A program made the translations under genes and the position numbers. The notes under the pieces are model-generated. The model searched no databases and was not told the origin of the DNA. It was given only the letters and a program-made list of their open reading frames with translations. Shown here in pieces: positions 27,655-36,823 of a DNA stretch of 64,000 bases. Each line of letters starts with the position of its first letter. Within the stretch, counting starts at the first letter, position 1. The DNA is taken from contig NZ_BAKX01000009.1 in assembly GCF_000614585.1 (NCBI RefSeq), forward strand, positions 1 through 64,000, in the 5' to 3' direction. The DNA is from Porphyromonas gingivicanis JCM 15907. Lineage in GTDB: Bacteria; Bacteroidota; Bacteroidia; Bacteroidales; Porphyromonadaceae.

Positions 27655-27674
27655 GCTTATAGGATTTATACTGA

Positions 27675-27682
27675 CAAAGATA
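27675..27682 (-). promoter_or_regulatory. -7 promoter box of the lipoprotein gene
   Basis: The minus strand reads TATCTTTG, matching TAnnTTTG, 21 bases ahead of the ATG at 27654. Confidence 0.65.
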
Positions 27683-28124
27683 CAATTATAACATCATATA
27701 AGGATGTTTATTTGAACTTTTTTGCTGGCGGGCTCTTCGGAGCTTGCCACCTTTTTTGTTTTCGTGGTTGTCGGCTTTGCATTTCTATTTCTTTTACCAT
27801 TCGCTGATTTTATCTTCGTTTGTCCGCTTCGGCAGAACTCGAACAAGTTCGCTTCTGCTCTCAGCTATCCAGAACGTTCCACCCTATGCGTGACAGATGG
27901 ATGCTGTTTCTTTTTCTTCACAAAGGTAGTATGGGGCTTGGGCTACCTCAAGGTCAAGCCTATGGTTGGTCTGGAAAATCTCCACACTTGCGCTTCGCGG
28001 TGCTTCTCTTCAGGTCGTATTTTCCACCCAAACCTTGTGTTCGCTTTCGCCCCACTACCTCTGTTTTGCTCGAAAAAAGGAATCAGCATACTCCGATCTT
28101 TGGATGCATAAAAAAAATGTCACT
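27683..28124. other. spacer without a supported gene
   Basis: About 440 bases. Overlapping plus-strand frames (27722-28111, 27820-28143) show no family and biased composition, and I treat them as spurious. Nothing else is recognised. Confidence 0.5.
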
Positions 28125-28556
28125 ATGGATAAGCAGAAAATAATTACAACATCTTCGATGAGCAGAAAAGGATATAGCTCCTCCTCTCATTACCGCATAA
28201 GTTCGGGGATTGGGGAGCGTGAGCGTGCAGTGGCGACTAAGTTCGTGCAGTGGGTGGCACAACCTTTGGAAACCCTCCGTGAGTGTAAAGCTTACCTCTT
28301 GCGCGAAAAACTCAATCGTGGCGAAGCGATGAGCCGTGAGGAAAAGGATTGGCTATGCGAAGCCGTGAATAACAATACTTACTTCCGTACCGCCATCCCC
28401 GTGATGGGCTACCGATTTGACTTCTTTGATGTGCTGAAAAAATACTTGGTCAATCAATACGGACAATGGGCTGAGTACTATGCCCCCGACCGCACCAGCC
28501 TACGCAAACACCTATGTGGGCACATCAATCAGATAGTAGAAATCCCTAAACATTAA
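28125..28556 (+). CDS. conserved conjugative-transposon protein, unknown function
   Basis: From the ATG at 28125 the protein has 143 residues; the frame is open from 27966 but the upstream part looks non-coding. It contains ATKFVQWVAQPLETLRECKA, NYFRT-like NNTYFRTAIPVMGYRFDFFD, and YGQWAEYYAPDRTSLRKHL. I recognise it as a short protein repeatedly found beside PcfK genes in Bacteroides conjugative transposons, without known function. Confidence 0.65.
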   Translation: MDKQKIITTSSMSRKGYSSSSHYRISSGIGERERAVATKFVQWVAQPLETLRECKAYLLREKLNRGEAMSREEKDWLCEAVNNNTYFRTAIPVMGYRFDFFDVLKKYLVNQYGQWAEYYAPDRTSLRKHLCGHINQIVEIPKH

Positions 28557-28563
28557 GACGATT

Positions 28564-28863
28564 ATGGCAAATATATGTACCAACCTATTCTACGCATCAA
28601 GCGAGAAGGCAGAAACGATAGACGCAATTAGAGCATTTATAGAGGAACATTTCCCCAATGATTGGCATGAGCAAAGCGATAATTTCCAGATTGAAGCCGA
28701 GCTATACAGCCGTTGGGACTTCCCTAAAAGCCTATTTGAGGACTTGGGCAAGAGCCTAAGTCACGACGGCACTCTCTATATGCGTTGCCTATCCCACGAG
28801 CTATGTAACGAATATGCCTGCCTCTTTGTCTATCGAAATGGAGAATGGACAATCGGGAAATAA
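28564..28863 (+). CDS. conserved conjugative-transposon protein, unknown function
   Basis: The 99-residue protein begins MANICTNLFYASSEKAETID and looks like a small ferredoxin-like alpha-beta fold (YSRWDFPKSLFEDLGKSLSH, GTLYMRCLSHELCNEYACLF). Similar small proteins occur on Bacteroidales elements next to PcfK. No function is known. It sits 7 bases after its neighbour in a three-gene operon. Confidence 0.65.
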   Translation: MANICTNLFYASSEKAETIDAIRAFIEEHFPNDWHEQSDNFQIEAELYSRWDFPKSLFEDLGKSLSHDGTLYMRCLSHELCNEYACLFVYRNGEWTIGK

Positions 28864-28884
28864 AGCACCAAAGAGAGCAAGACA

Positions 28885-29301
28885 ATGAAAGAAACAGAAC
28901 AATTCACACGCACCATAACCGAGTATCTTAATAGGAGAGCAATGACAGACCCTCTATTTGCTCCTAACTTGGCGAAGCCTGGCAAGAACATCGAGGACTG
29001 CATCACCTATATCTTACAGCAGGTGCAACAGAGCGGTTACAATGGCTTTGAGGACGATGAAATCTACTCTATGGCGGTACATTACTATGACGAGGACGAT
29101 TTAGAAGTGGGTAGCCGTATTGTCTGCAATGTAGTGGTCAATCATACCATAATCCTCACTGAGGAAGAGAAAGTAGAAGCCCCGCAGGAAGCCATCAAGC
29201 AGTGCCAACGTGAGGAACTTGCCAAGATACAGAGCGGGACGAACGGCCGAAAGTACAGCTTCCTAAGGCATTGGACTCGAGTTTGGCGGTGTAGATGGTG
29301 A
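28885..29301 (+). CDS. PcfK-like protein with an aberrant C terminus
   Basis: The 138-residue protein has the PcfK-like body (KPGKNIEDCITYILQQVQQS, NGFEDDEIYSMAVHYYDED), a family found in conjugative plasmids and transposons. Up to about residue 112 the sequence is ordinary. The last about 20 residues (YSFLRHWTRVWRCRW) do not look like the family tail. The usual pcfJ partner is absent; instead a duplicated remnant of the neighbouring cargo begins near 29300. This indicates a recombination joint at the 3' end. Confidence 0.7.
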   Translation: MKETEQFTRTITEYLNRRAMTDPLFAPNLAKPGKNIEDCITYILQQVQQSGYNGFEDDEIYSMAVHYYDEDDLEVGSRIVCNVVVNHTIILTEEEKVEAPQEAIKQCQREELAKIQSGTNGRKYSFLRHWTRVWRCRW

Positions 29302-29510
29302 TATGAGGTACTTGAATGGGAGAGTCGGCGCTCAAGGGAAGAGGAGGGGGGACGTGGGGTTGTTGGAGAGGTGTTCAGCTTGATGTTCCCTACTCCGTAG
29401 TTTATCTCAGGACTGCCGTTGTCCTCTCCAGTCTTCCTCTTGTGCATTTGAAATATAGACCTTCTGTGATGACTATTGAATCAAATCTTATGGAGAGTCA
29501 CATGGATTTT
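29302..29510 (-). pseudogene. duplicated 3' remnant of the large coiled-coil gene
   Basis: Bases about 29383-29505 closely resemble 29653-29755. In the minus frame they encode GEDNGSPEINYGVGNIK, against SEDSGSPEINYGVENIR in the intact gene. The remainder of the copy is gone. This shows that two tandem copies of the large gene once existed and recombined, and the present stop at 29488 lies inside the remnant. Confidence 0.7.
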
Positions 29511-32085
29511 CTTGATTTGTCTCTTGATTCTCTTGTTTGTTGTCCGTGCTACTGTCGGTCTTGCCCTGCTTCTCGTTTGTGGATGCATTAAATCCCACCG
29601 AGTCGAAGGGAAAAGGAAAGGCTATTGTTCGGTCTCCAGAGAGAAAGATCTGCCTGATGTTTTCTACCCCATAGTTTATCTCAGGACTACCGCTGTCCTC
29701 ACTAGTCTTCTTTCCTGTACATTTGAGAACTATACCTGCTACAATGACTCCTACTGCAAATCCTATAGAGTACTTTAGAGCTTTTGGGGATTTGTCTCTT
29801 TTTTGATTCTGATCCGTGTTATTGCTAGACAAATTCCCTATCGAAGTTCCCTCTATAGCCTTGAAGTATAGGAAGCTGATGATGGAGGCAATGAAGATGT
29901 AGAGCGTTCCTGTCAGTATGAGGTAATCAGCTAGGCTGTTTGTCCCTTTAAGAATCGAGATCCCTCCAGAGATGAAAGTGATCAATGCAACAAATATAGA
30001 GAGGATACTGATCGCCTCCTTTCTTGCCTCCTGTGCCTCCTTTCTTGCCTCCTGTGCCTCCTGTGTTGCCTTTCTTGCCTCCTGTGTTGTGTTCTGTGCC
30101 TCCTGTGTTGTGCTCTGTGCTTCCTTTTTTAGTTTGACAGCCTCATCCATAGCCTCTTCTTGAGCCTCAGAAAGCCACTCTCTGTAAGTCTGGTTGTACT
30201 TGTGGTAGGCTTCATCCTGCAGAGCTTGGGTATGGAGTAGTTTACATCCAAAAGAGGAGATGAAGATCTTTAGATCTGTCTCTTTTAGTTTGTAGAAAGA
30301 GTTGGCATATGTGTCTTTTTTTTGCTCGGCAGCTACAAAGTCCTTATAAATCAGAAGTCGTTCGTAGAAGCATTTGAGAAGGAACCCCATGGCCTTGGCA
30401 TATCTGCTATTATTGTACCTCGGCCCTTCTCCCTTTTTCTTGTGATCAAGTTCCTTCATCCTCCTTAGCTCTTTCATGAAGCTAAGAAGAACGTCTAGAG
30501 GAAGGTGGTGTATCTGTTCTTTTTGTTGATCTTTATCTGGATTTTGCAGTAGATTTTCGAAGAATTTAGTCCGATCTTTTTCGTACTTGTCCGCATCCTG
30601 CCTCCCGACCTCCCCTCGTCGGATATAGTTGTCATATTTGAGTATATCGCTTTGAGGGCACTCCTCAGAGAGAGCATCAAAACTTAAACTCTCAAACCCT
30701 TTGATTTGCTCATGGAGCAACTTTATCTCTGATGATTCTTCCGTATCCATCAGTTGGTATCTCTCCCCCTCATAGAGAATTTCGAAGCTTTTTGCCCTTT
30801 GATAGGGGTCTGCAATACTCTTTGCTATGCCTATTTTGCAGGTTTTTGAGGTAACGTGGGGCTTGTAGAAGGACTGGAAGAGAAGTAATGAGGTCTTGGC
30901 TCTGATAGCTTCAAATATTTTCTTTATCTCCTTATCCATAGGAAAGTCAAGCAGGTTTGACTCTTCATTATTCAGAAGTAGGTTACACTGCTTGTATAGA
31001 AGAAATAGGTGTGAGACAGCCTGATCATCAATTACTCCGGAGAGATCTACTCGGGTCATCTCTATGAGTTTTGTTCCAAGATCATGAAAGAGGTTTGCCT
31101 TGAGCATTTCCCCCGAATTTACGCCTCCTGCATAGGGTTTACGAGCTAAGTAAGAGACCGGAGCATGGAAGACTCTGTGCTTATTATGGGGTTCTTCTCG
31201 TTCCTCTATCTGTATCCGAATACATTGACACACATACGAGAGTTCTTGGCAAAGCTCGTGGATGCGAGAAAGAATAGGGTGTAAGTAGATGACATCCTCT
31301 GAGAGAGTGCTGTCATAAGTGTTTCTAATCTTTTCAACAATCTCTTGGAGCTTTTGAGAGTATTCAATGTCCTTTAAGAATTCCCCTTCCAAAAGAGACT
31401 TAGATAAGGGAATCCAGAGATTTCCTATGATCTTGTCCAGTTGAGCACACCTCTTCTCAAGTGGACGTTTTGTATCCTTAGGAGAGAGTAGTGCCCAGTG
31501 GCTTCGTATTGATTCTTGTTCGCCCTCGTTGGTTTCTCCCTTTTCTGGATTTTCTTGTGTTATCTCATCTTCTCTATTGATTTCTTCTCTATTGATTATA
31601 GACCGTATGAATTCTTTTTTCAGATTCCTATATTCATTGAAACAGTCTTTCAGCTTCCCTCTTAATTTCTCAATAGACTCTTTCTCAATAGGCTCTATAG
31701 AAGGATCCGTTGAAGTCAATAGATCTGCAAGGGTAGTAAGCAGTTTTTTTTCTAGAGTCGTTAGCTCTTCTGGTGATGGTTGTTTTGATAGTGTTGCATT
31801 CTCTGATGAGCCCTCTTGCTTTTCCCCGAGAATGGAGGCGATTTTTTTCTTAAGGTCTTCCTTAAGATTGAAGACCTGCGTTGAGGTGTTTTTCCCGTTA
31901 CTCGATGAGGGCTGGTGGTTATTGATAACTGTATTTAATGCTTCTCTAAGTCCTTCTAGTAGGGGCTTTTCAAAATCACTGAGCAGATTCAGGTATATAG
32001 GGTGCGTATAAGTGTCACAGAGACGAGTTATCTCTTCCTTGAAAATCCCTATGTATAGAGATTCCTCAGTTTTTGATTTCTCCAT
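29488..32085 (-). CDS. large coiled-coil membrane protein, candidate effector of a Panacea-like pair
   Basis: The 865-residue protein has no recognised family. The first about 640 residues are hydrophilic and helical, with long charged segments. About residues 660-700 form a short-period coiled coil of repeated TTQEAQ/ARKEAQE units. Two membrane helices follow directly (ILSIFVALITFISGGISIL and ADYLILTGTLYIFIASIISF), and a third after a short loop (YSIGFAVGVIVAGIVL). The tail is Gln/Asn/Glu-rich. The gene lies 120 bases after a Panacea-like gene on the same strand. I infer a membrane-acting toxin or defence effector held in check by the first gene. Confidence 0.6.
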   Translation of the reverse strand: MEKSKTEESLYIGIFKEEITRLCDTYTHPIYLNLLSDFEKPLLEGLREALNTVINNHQPSSSNGKNTSTQVFNLKEDLKKKIASILGEKQEGSSENATLSKQPSPEELTTLEKKLLTTLADLLTSTDPSIEPIEKESIEKLRGKLKDCFNEYRNLKKEFIRSIINREEINREDEITQENPEKGETNEGEQESIRSHWALLSPKDTKRPLEKRCAQLDKIIGNLWIPLSKSLLEGEFLKDIEYSQKLQEIVEKIRNTYDSTLSEDVIYLHPILSRIHELCQELSYVCQCIRIQIEEREEPHNKHRVFHAPVSYLARKPYAGGVNSGEMLKANLFHDLGTKLIEMTRVDLSGVIDDQAVSHLFLLYKQCNLLLNNEESNLLDFPMDKEIKKIFEAIRAKTSLLLFQSFYKPHVTSKTCKIGIAKSIADPYQRAKSFEILYEGERYQLMDTEESSEIKLLHEQIKGFESLSFDALSEECPQSDILKYDNYIRRGEVGRQDADKYEKDRTKFFENLLQNPDKDQQKEQIHHLPLDVLLSFMKELRRMKELDHKKKGEGPRYNNSRYAKAMGFLLKCFYERLLIYKDFVAAEQKKDTYANSFYKLKETDLKIFISSFGCKLLHTQALQDEAYHKYNQTYREWLSEAQEEAMDEAVKLKKEAQSTTQEAQNTTQEARKATQEAQEARKEAQEARKEAISILSIFVALITFISGGISILKGTNSLADYLILTGTLYIFIASIISFLYFKAIEGTSIGNLSSNNTDQNQKRDKSPKALKYSIGFAVGVIVAGIVLKCTGKKTSEDSGSPEINYGVENIRQIFLSGDRTIAFPFPFDSVGFNASTNEKQGKTDSSTDNKQENQETNQENPCDSP

Positions 32086-32124
32086 GGTAGTTGGGTAATG
32101 TGGTATGTTAAGTCATAAATAAAT

Positions 32125-32188
32125 TAGGAGGATGAGACTTTATCCTTGACATCCTCCTATTTTCGAGTGATGAAGCCTAAGAGGCTTC
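32125..32188 (-). promoter_or_regulatory. two hairpins between the Panacea-like and coiled-coil genes
   Basis: Stem 1: TAGGAGGATG with CATCCTCCTA (32125-32134 with 32150-32159, 10 bp, perfect). Stem 2: GAAGCCT with AGGCTTC (32172-32178 with 32182-32188). In the direction of transcription stem 1 is followed by AATTTATTTATG, a weak terminator-like tail. It could set a ratio of first-gene to second-gene transcript. Confidence 0.5.
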
Positions 32189-32205
32189 TATTCCTCTATT
32201 TTTAT

Positions 32206-32859
32206 TTACATTAATTGCTTCTCGAATTCTAGTACTTCAGCCTCAAGCAGGGCTCTATTTCTTTGAAATAGCTGACTGATGTTTCCCCCTAGTTTATCGT
32301 AGTAGAAGCATGCCGGCCAAACGTCAGGGGTGAGATTGTGTGAGAGCTCTACTACGGCTGTAGTATCTTGCTCTAGAATGCTTTTATTTGGAACGATCTT
32401 TGACCCCCTACCTCTAAGTTCTGAAAGAGCACTTTCGATAGCTTCTTGGACTTCCGAGTTTGTTTCCTCTAAGATGTTTTTGGCTCTACTAGCGAGTCCT
32501 TCCGTCCGAAGTTTTAGCCTTCCGCTCTCGAAGGTGAAGAGAGAAAACTCCCCTTCGTCAAGACGATTTTCGTAGATGTCAACCTCTACAGGCCCATTGC
32601 GATATGCTACGAAATTGTCAAAAGTGTTGAGCAAACAATCCTTAGGGGCAGCTCCTGCTGGTTGCTTGGCGATCCTCTCTCTCTCTTGTTTCGCGTCTGT
32701 TAAGCAGAGGAAGTAGAGGAGCTTCATATAGCGTGTCATGGGATACTCGGAGAGTTTGTTATTGAGTCCCTCCACGTCACTTGGGCCCTTTTCCAAATCT
32801 AAGCCTACTAGTTTACTTACAAAGCATTCGAAGGCGGCCGTTTTTTTTAGATTACACAT
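32206..32859 (-). CDS. Panacea (DUF4065/SocA)-like protein, candidate antitoxin
   Basis: The 217-residue protein carries the pattern of Panacea-domain antitoxins: MTRYMKLLYFLCLTD at about 40-54, then FDNFVAYRNGPVEVDIYENR at about 80-99 (family form W/F-x-Y-GPV-x-x-x-Y), and a C-terminal helical part (LTPDVWPACFYYDKL). Panacea domains neutralise many unrelated toxins encoded next to them. Here the neighbour is the 865-residue coiled-coil membrane protein. Identification rests on the motif pattern only. The promoter is the palindrome at 32956. Confidence 0.6.
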   Translation of the reverse strand: MCNLKKTAAFECFVSKLVGLDLEKGPSDVEGLNNKLSEYPMTRYMKLLYFLCLTDAKQERERIAKQPAGAAPKDCLLNTFDNFVAYRNGPVEVDIYENRLDEGEFSLFTFESGRLKLRTEGLASRAKNILEETNSEVQEAIESALSELRGRGSKIVPNKSILEQDTTAVVELSHNLTPDVWPACFYYDKLGGNISQLFQRNRALLEAEVLEFEKQLM

Positions 32860-32955
32860 TTCCAGCCTTATGGCATTTTTTATTACTATTCAAACTATTC
32901 TTTCTTAATATGAATTACCTTCTCTTTTCTGCGTGATTATGACGGAGAAGACATT

Positions 32956-32973
32956 TACATTTGCGCAAATGTA
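32956..32973. promoter_or_regulatory. 18-bp perfect palindrome holding two opposed -7 boxes
   Basis: TACATTTGCGCAAATGTA is a perfect palindrome. Its left half reads TACATTTG on the plus strand and its right half TACATTTG on the minus strand, both Bacteroidetes -7 boxes. The minus-strand box lies about 100 bases ahead of the Panacea-like gene. A dimeric repressor bound here would block both directions. Confidence 0.6.
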
Positions 32974-33096
32974 CGACAAAAGTTTCAAACAAACAAGTGC
33001 TTGATCTTCTGAATTTTGCTTGCAAACTGATAAAATTTGCGAAGGGCGTAGCTTGTGAAATCAAGGAATATAGAACAGGGAGAACTCTACCTTTCG

Positions 33097-33560
33097 TCAT
33101 TTGACCAGTCCTCGCAGGACTTTGCCTTTGTATCGGCAGAAAGAGACAAATTCGCGGTAAAAAATTCTGTCGTCCAACTCTATCTCCCGTGGCAATCGGT
33201 TCTTGGGATGCTTCCCATATCCGAGCAACCTGCCCGTTCCGACATTGTAGGAGAAGACGGAAAGCAGCAGGGCATCTTTTCGTAGTCCTTGAACACCATC
33301 AAACGCTTCATCAGGTCTGCCCGAAGAAGAGAATTCGCCTGCCATCCCGTCATCGTCGCCGTGAAGTGTTTGCCCGGTTGCAACTTATGACCATATCCAA
33401 CGTATGGATAGTGCTTCTAGCTGTGCAGTACCTTGAAATATTTCACAAAAAGCACGGCACGTTCAAAAGGAGGCAAGTCTGCCAACCACATCTTGCTCTA
33501 CGCAAGGTGTAGCTGAAAGACTATACACAACATACAGAGTCCAATCAAACGCTTAGTCAT
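33097..33560 (-). pseudogene. decayed lysozyme-like gene at the end of the tra operon
   Basis: From ATG 33560 the frame reads a signal peptide (TKRLIGLCMLCIVFQLHLA), then a TAG, then WLADLPPFERAVLFVKYFK, another TAG, and HYPYVGYGHKLQPGKHFTAT. It then shifts frame to KDALLLSVFSYNVGTGRLLGYG and REFVSFCRYKGKVLRGLVK. This is the glycoside-hydrolase-type muramidase that follows traQ in Bacteroides conjugative transposons and opens peptidoglycan for the transfer machine. At least two in-frame stops and a frameshift make it non-functional. Confidence 0.75.
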
Positions 33561-34035
33561 CGACATCGTTTATTCCATGTACGGTGGGTGCAGAGGATTT
33601 CTCCTTCTCCTCCTTTTCCTTATTGAAAGTAAAGGTCAGTTGTTGCACTTTGCCAAAGTTATCCTCGATGTACACATCTATGGTCTGGCGGTCTGCCGAC
33701 TGCGAAGCGTAGTACAAGCGAAACTCTTCCCTCGTCAAAGGGTAGCGGTCGTTGGGCTTGAATACCCAACCATCGTCCATTCTTAGGACACCCTTGCCCT
33801 CGGGTTGGAAGTAGCGGAGGGTGTATTTTGTGTCGGCAAAGTTGCCCCCTCGTCTGAGAGAGCAACGGATTTCGACTGTTTCGCCTTTCTTGATGTCCTT
33901 TTGAACGGGCATCGTTTGCAAAGCGAAGTCGTAAGACTGCTGCACATCCAGCTCCCGATGACAAGCAGGTAGACAAAACCCCGCAAAAGTGAGTACCCCC
34001 AAGACCCACAGTGTATTAAAGATTTTCCTCTTCAT
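33553..34035 (-). CDS. traQ: TraQ (DUF3872) conjugation protein
   Basis: The 160-residue protein has a signal peptide ending in a lipobox-like LPAC (about residues 22-25). A small beta-rich domain matches DUF3872/TraQ: SYDFALQTMPVQKDIKKGET, then KYTLRYFQPEGKGVLRMDDG and YRLYYAS-like EFRLYYASQSADRQTIDVYI. It is a periplasmic or outer-membrane component at the distal end of the tra operon. The usual traP primase between traO and traQ is absent. Confidence 0.85.
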   Translation of the reverse strand: MKRKIFNTLWVLGVLTFAGFCLPACHRELDVQQSYDFALQTMPVQKDIKKGETVEIRCSLRRGGNFADTKYTLRYFQPEGKGVLRMDDGWVFKPNDRYPLTREEFRLYYASQSADRQTIDVYIEDNFGKVQQLTFTFNKEKEEKEKSSAPTVHGINDVDD

Positions 34036-34049
34036 TCTTTTCTTGTTGC

Positions 34050-34622
34050 TTAAAGATTAAACTTAATGCCTGCCGAGAGTGCAGGACGAAAACGATGTAC
34101 ATCCGAGCCGAGGAGCAGTCGTCCCTGAGCCTTGAGGACGAGGAGCAGCCTATCCGAGAGGAAACACTCCACCGAACTATGCACCGCACCGCCATAAACA
34201 AAGCGAGAGCGGTCGAGAAGCGTTGCCCCATCGGGTAATAGCTCTTTGCCCTTATTCAGCTCTTCATAGCCACCCAAAGCCGATATACCGCAATAGGTAA
34301 AGATATTTTTCTCCCTATCGGAGAGCATGGGATGCATATATCCTACTTGCAGTAGGGCATCCTGCATCAAGACATCGTAGGTTCGGTAAGGCAGTGCCTG
34401 CTGTTCATATTCGGTTGAAAGGAATAGATAGTTCGCTTGCTTGAGATAGCGAGTGAAGGCGACTCACAATCCGAACCTCTCAGGTTGAAAGAGTTTCTCT
34501 CCTCGAATAAGGAGAATACTCCCCACTATTTCCACTCCTTGCTGTTTAGGGATGAGACGCTGAGCGTATGAGGGAAATATCATAGCTCCTGCGATGAGTA
34601 GTAAAAACAGTATTCTTTTCAT
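34050..34622 (-). pseudogene. traO: TraO with an in-frame stop
   Basis: The start at 34622 (coupled to traN by ATGA) gives a signal peptide and QRLIPKQQGVEIVGSILLIR, then hits TGA (34464-34466 on the plus strand) after 52 codons. Beyond it the same frame continues as VAFTRYLKQANYLFLSTEYE and the TraO body (HPMLSDREKNIFTYCGISAL), ending FRPALSAGIKFNL, an outer-membrane beta-barrel-like finish. Total 190 codons. TraO is an outer-membrane part of the mating apparatus. The stop is not next to a homopolymer. Confidence 0.8.
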
Positions 34623-35563
34623 CACCACTTCAGTTTAAGGTTATCGATACGTCGAGCCAACAGAAGATCCTCATTCTGCACATAGAAAGAGAGCGTGCGC
34701 CCTCCATTTCTCTCATAGAGCGTAACTTCGAGTTGTTTATCTTCCGGTAGCGCAAACTGTTCTAAGGCAAAGATGCTTCGGTCGCTACTCTGTCCTTTCA
34801 CCCACATTATCTGATGATAGGCACGCAAGGGTTGCAGAATATGCTCTTGAATCGCAGTACGCTTAGCAACCTTCTTGTCTACGACCTTAAAGGTGATGAA
34901 GTCCACTGAGTAGGGCATATTGGTATCATTGTCTATGCGTGTGTGAAAATAGAGCAACCCATTGTGCGCATAAAGCCCACGAAGTAGAAACCTCATTCCG
35001 AACTGTCGTATCCCGATATGCTTAATGGTACGCTTGTTACTTTTGTAGATACTCTCCATCATCAGTTTTACAAGTATGGGAGATTCGTTGCCCAACTCTT
35101 TGAAATAGATGTCTGCACGATTAGAGGGTAGGCGTCCGTCTGTCGGAGAGAGAAAGTCTTTCATCTCAACGTTGAGCTTCTCGGGCTCTTCGGCATATTT
35201 TACGTTGTATGAGTAAAAAGAACCATCCTCACAGATGACACTCATATTTGTTTCGGTCTTTAAGTCTCGAACGGCAGCCTTGACACGTAGTACATTCTCG
35301 GCATCCTCCGCCTTGCCTGCAATCAGGTTATTGCTTCCCAAGTCCACATATCGAATGGCCGATGGAAAGATAAGGTGCACCGTTTTGTCGAAGGTAACTT
35401 CCAAGCCATAAGGTAGTACGACTCTCCCGTCGGGAATCGCCCTGCTCATTCCTTGAAAGAGTTCTCCTGAAGAGGGTAAAAGAGCAGGCGTTGTTTCTCT
35501 ACATTCTTTTTGAGCAAAAGCCGTTAGCCCGAATGAGCAGAGTATCAGGCTGATAAAATCCAT
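34622..35563 (-). CDS. traN: TraN (DUF4138) conjugation protein
   Basis: The 313-residue protein has a signal peptide (LILCSFGLTAFAQ) and the TraN body with LEVTFDKTVHLIFPSAIRYV and DLGSNNLIAGKAEDAENVL, the VirB9-like signature of this family. It probably forms part of the outer-membrane core channel. The stop overlaps the traO start. The ATG at 35563 gives a short but adequate signal sequence; an in-phase upstream start is not available. Confidence 0.85.
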   Translation of the reverse strand: MDFISLILCSFGLTAFAQKECRETTPALLPSSGELFQGMSRAIPDGRVVLPYGLEVTFDKTVHLIFPSAIRYVDLGSNNLIAGKAEDAENVLRVKAAVRDLKTETNMSVICEDGSFYSYNVKYAEEPEKLNVEMKDFLSPTDGRLPSNRADIYFKELGNESPILVKLMMESIYKSNKRTIKHIGIRQFGMRFLLRGLYAHNGLLYFHTRIDNDTNMPYSVDFITFKVVDKKVAKRTAIQEHILQPLRAYHQIMWVKGQSSDRSIFALEQFALPEDKQLEVTLYERNGGRTLSFYVQNEDLLLARRIDNLKLKW

Positions 35564-35596
35564 TTTTTCATTGTCTTTATAATATCTGATTTGATG

Positions 35597-36823
35597 TTAT
35601 TGAGTTGGTAGCAGATAGAGGCGATAGCCCCCTTTAAGTGTCACCTTAACGGTACGCAGTTTCTTTTGCAAAAGCTGTGAAGCCCCCTGCATCACGCCAC
35701 GAGCCGCCTCGGAGATAATTTGGTCTTTGGCAGAGCTGGCAAAGGTGAAGGACGTCCCCATCGAACCTCCGATATTCGCCCCCATCTCCTTGATAGCAGA
35801 CACATTCTCAGAGCCGGGGATGTAGATACCCTCCTGTCCGTCTGTGTCGTAGGCTGAGAGCTTGACGGAGGAGATGTAACCTCCGATCTCAATGCTTTGA
35901 ACGAGCAGTCGCATACGGTTGCCCTCAATTTTAGCTTGAGCCACGACACGGCTGTAGCGAGGCAGAGAGAGATTGTGGAGCCGAGCTCCCTCCATCAGAC
36001 GAAGGACAATAAAGTCTCCCTCTTGGAGTGTCGTTGTTCTATCCACCACACATCGAAGAGTGTTACGAAGGGGTTCGGGACGTTGTGCCGAGAGCGAGTG
36101 AAACCCAAGGTTACGTTCTCTTCCTGCATATTCGGCAATGAAGGCAGAGTCTGTCATTGGTTGCTCAAGGGAAGAGACCAAATGCTTCCGTTCGGGCATC
36201 AACTCCACTTCAGGTAGGGGCGTTGAAGCTGAGGTAACCGAAATTTCTTCCTTTGCATTGGCAGCCGAAAGGGAATTACTTGGAGGAGTCGCTTGAGTCA
36301 TGTACTTGGCTGCCATTTGGTAGCTTTTTTCCATTAAAGCAAGCTGTTTCTCTTCTTCATCCTGCTCGCTCTCTTGCGCCTCTAATCGAGCTCGGAGTTC
36401 TTCTATCTCGGCCTGCATCGCTTCTCGCTCTTCATCTCTTGGGTCATAATCGTAAAAAGAGGAAAGAAGACGACTGTTTTCCTCGTAGCGTTCCATCGAA
36501 GAGGCAACTTTGGAGACCGGAGGTGTATGTTCGGAGTCGTCCGTCTCTCCTCTTTGTTGCTCGAAGTAATCGGAGAGTTGTCCCATTTCACTGCGGGAGG
36601 TCTCCTCTTGTTCCAAATGCTCTCCCATTTCATAGACCTTGAGTTTATTCTCGGGGAGCTGCTCCACGGAGGCTTAAGGCAACTCTTTATTCAGCCCCCT
36701 TTCTACCTCTGTTCCGCTCTTTTCAGAGGGACGGAAGATAAACCACATCGAGAGCGTAAAGAGTAAGCCGATACCACTATAGGTGAGTATCTTCTTAAGT
36801 TGTTCTTTCTGTTTCTTTTCCAT
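35597..36823 (-). pseudogene. traM: TraM with an in-frame TAA after the membrane anchor
   Basis: The start at 36823 gives the typical TraM N terminus: KKQKEQLKKILTYSGIGLLF (membrane helix), then WFIFRPSEKS and GLNKELP, followed by TAA (36674-36676 on the plus strand). The same frame goes on as ASVEQLPENKLKVYE and the 356-residue body: coiled coil, then the C-terminal VirB10-like domain (LRCVVDRTTTLQEGDFIVLR, AKIEGNRMRLLVQSIEIGG). Without the anchor the protein cannot span the envelope, so transfer should fail unless the stop is suppressed. Confidence 0.8.

Noticed and set aside
27722..28143. Overlapping plus-strand frames in the spacer before the 28125 gene
   Set aside because: Phe/Cys-rich low-complexity translations with no relatives that I recognise.
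29972..30163. Apparent Ala/Ser/Cys repeat protein on the plus strand
   Set aside because: Antisense of the ARKEAQE coiled-coil repeats of the minus-strand gene.
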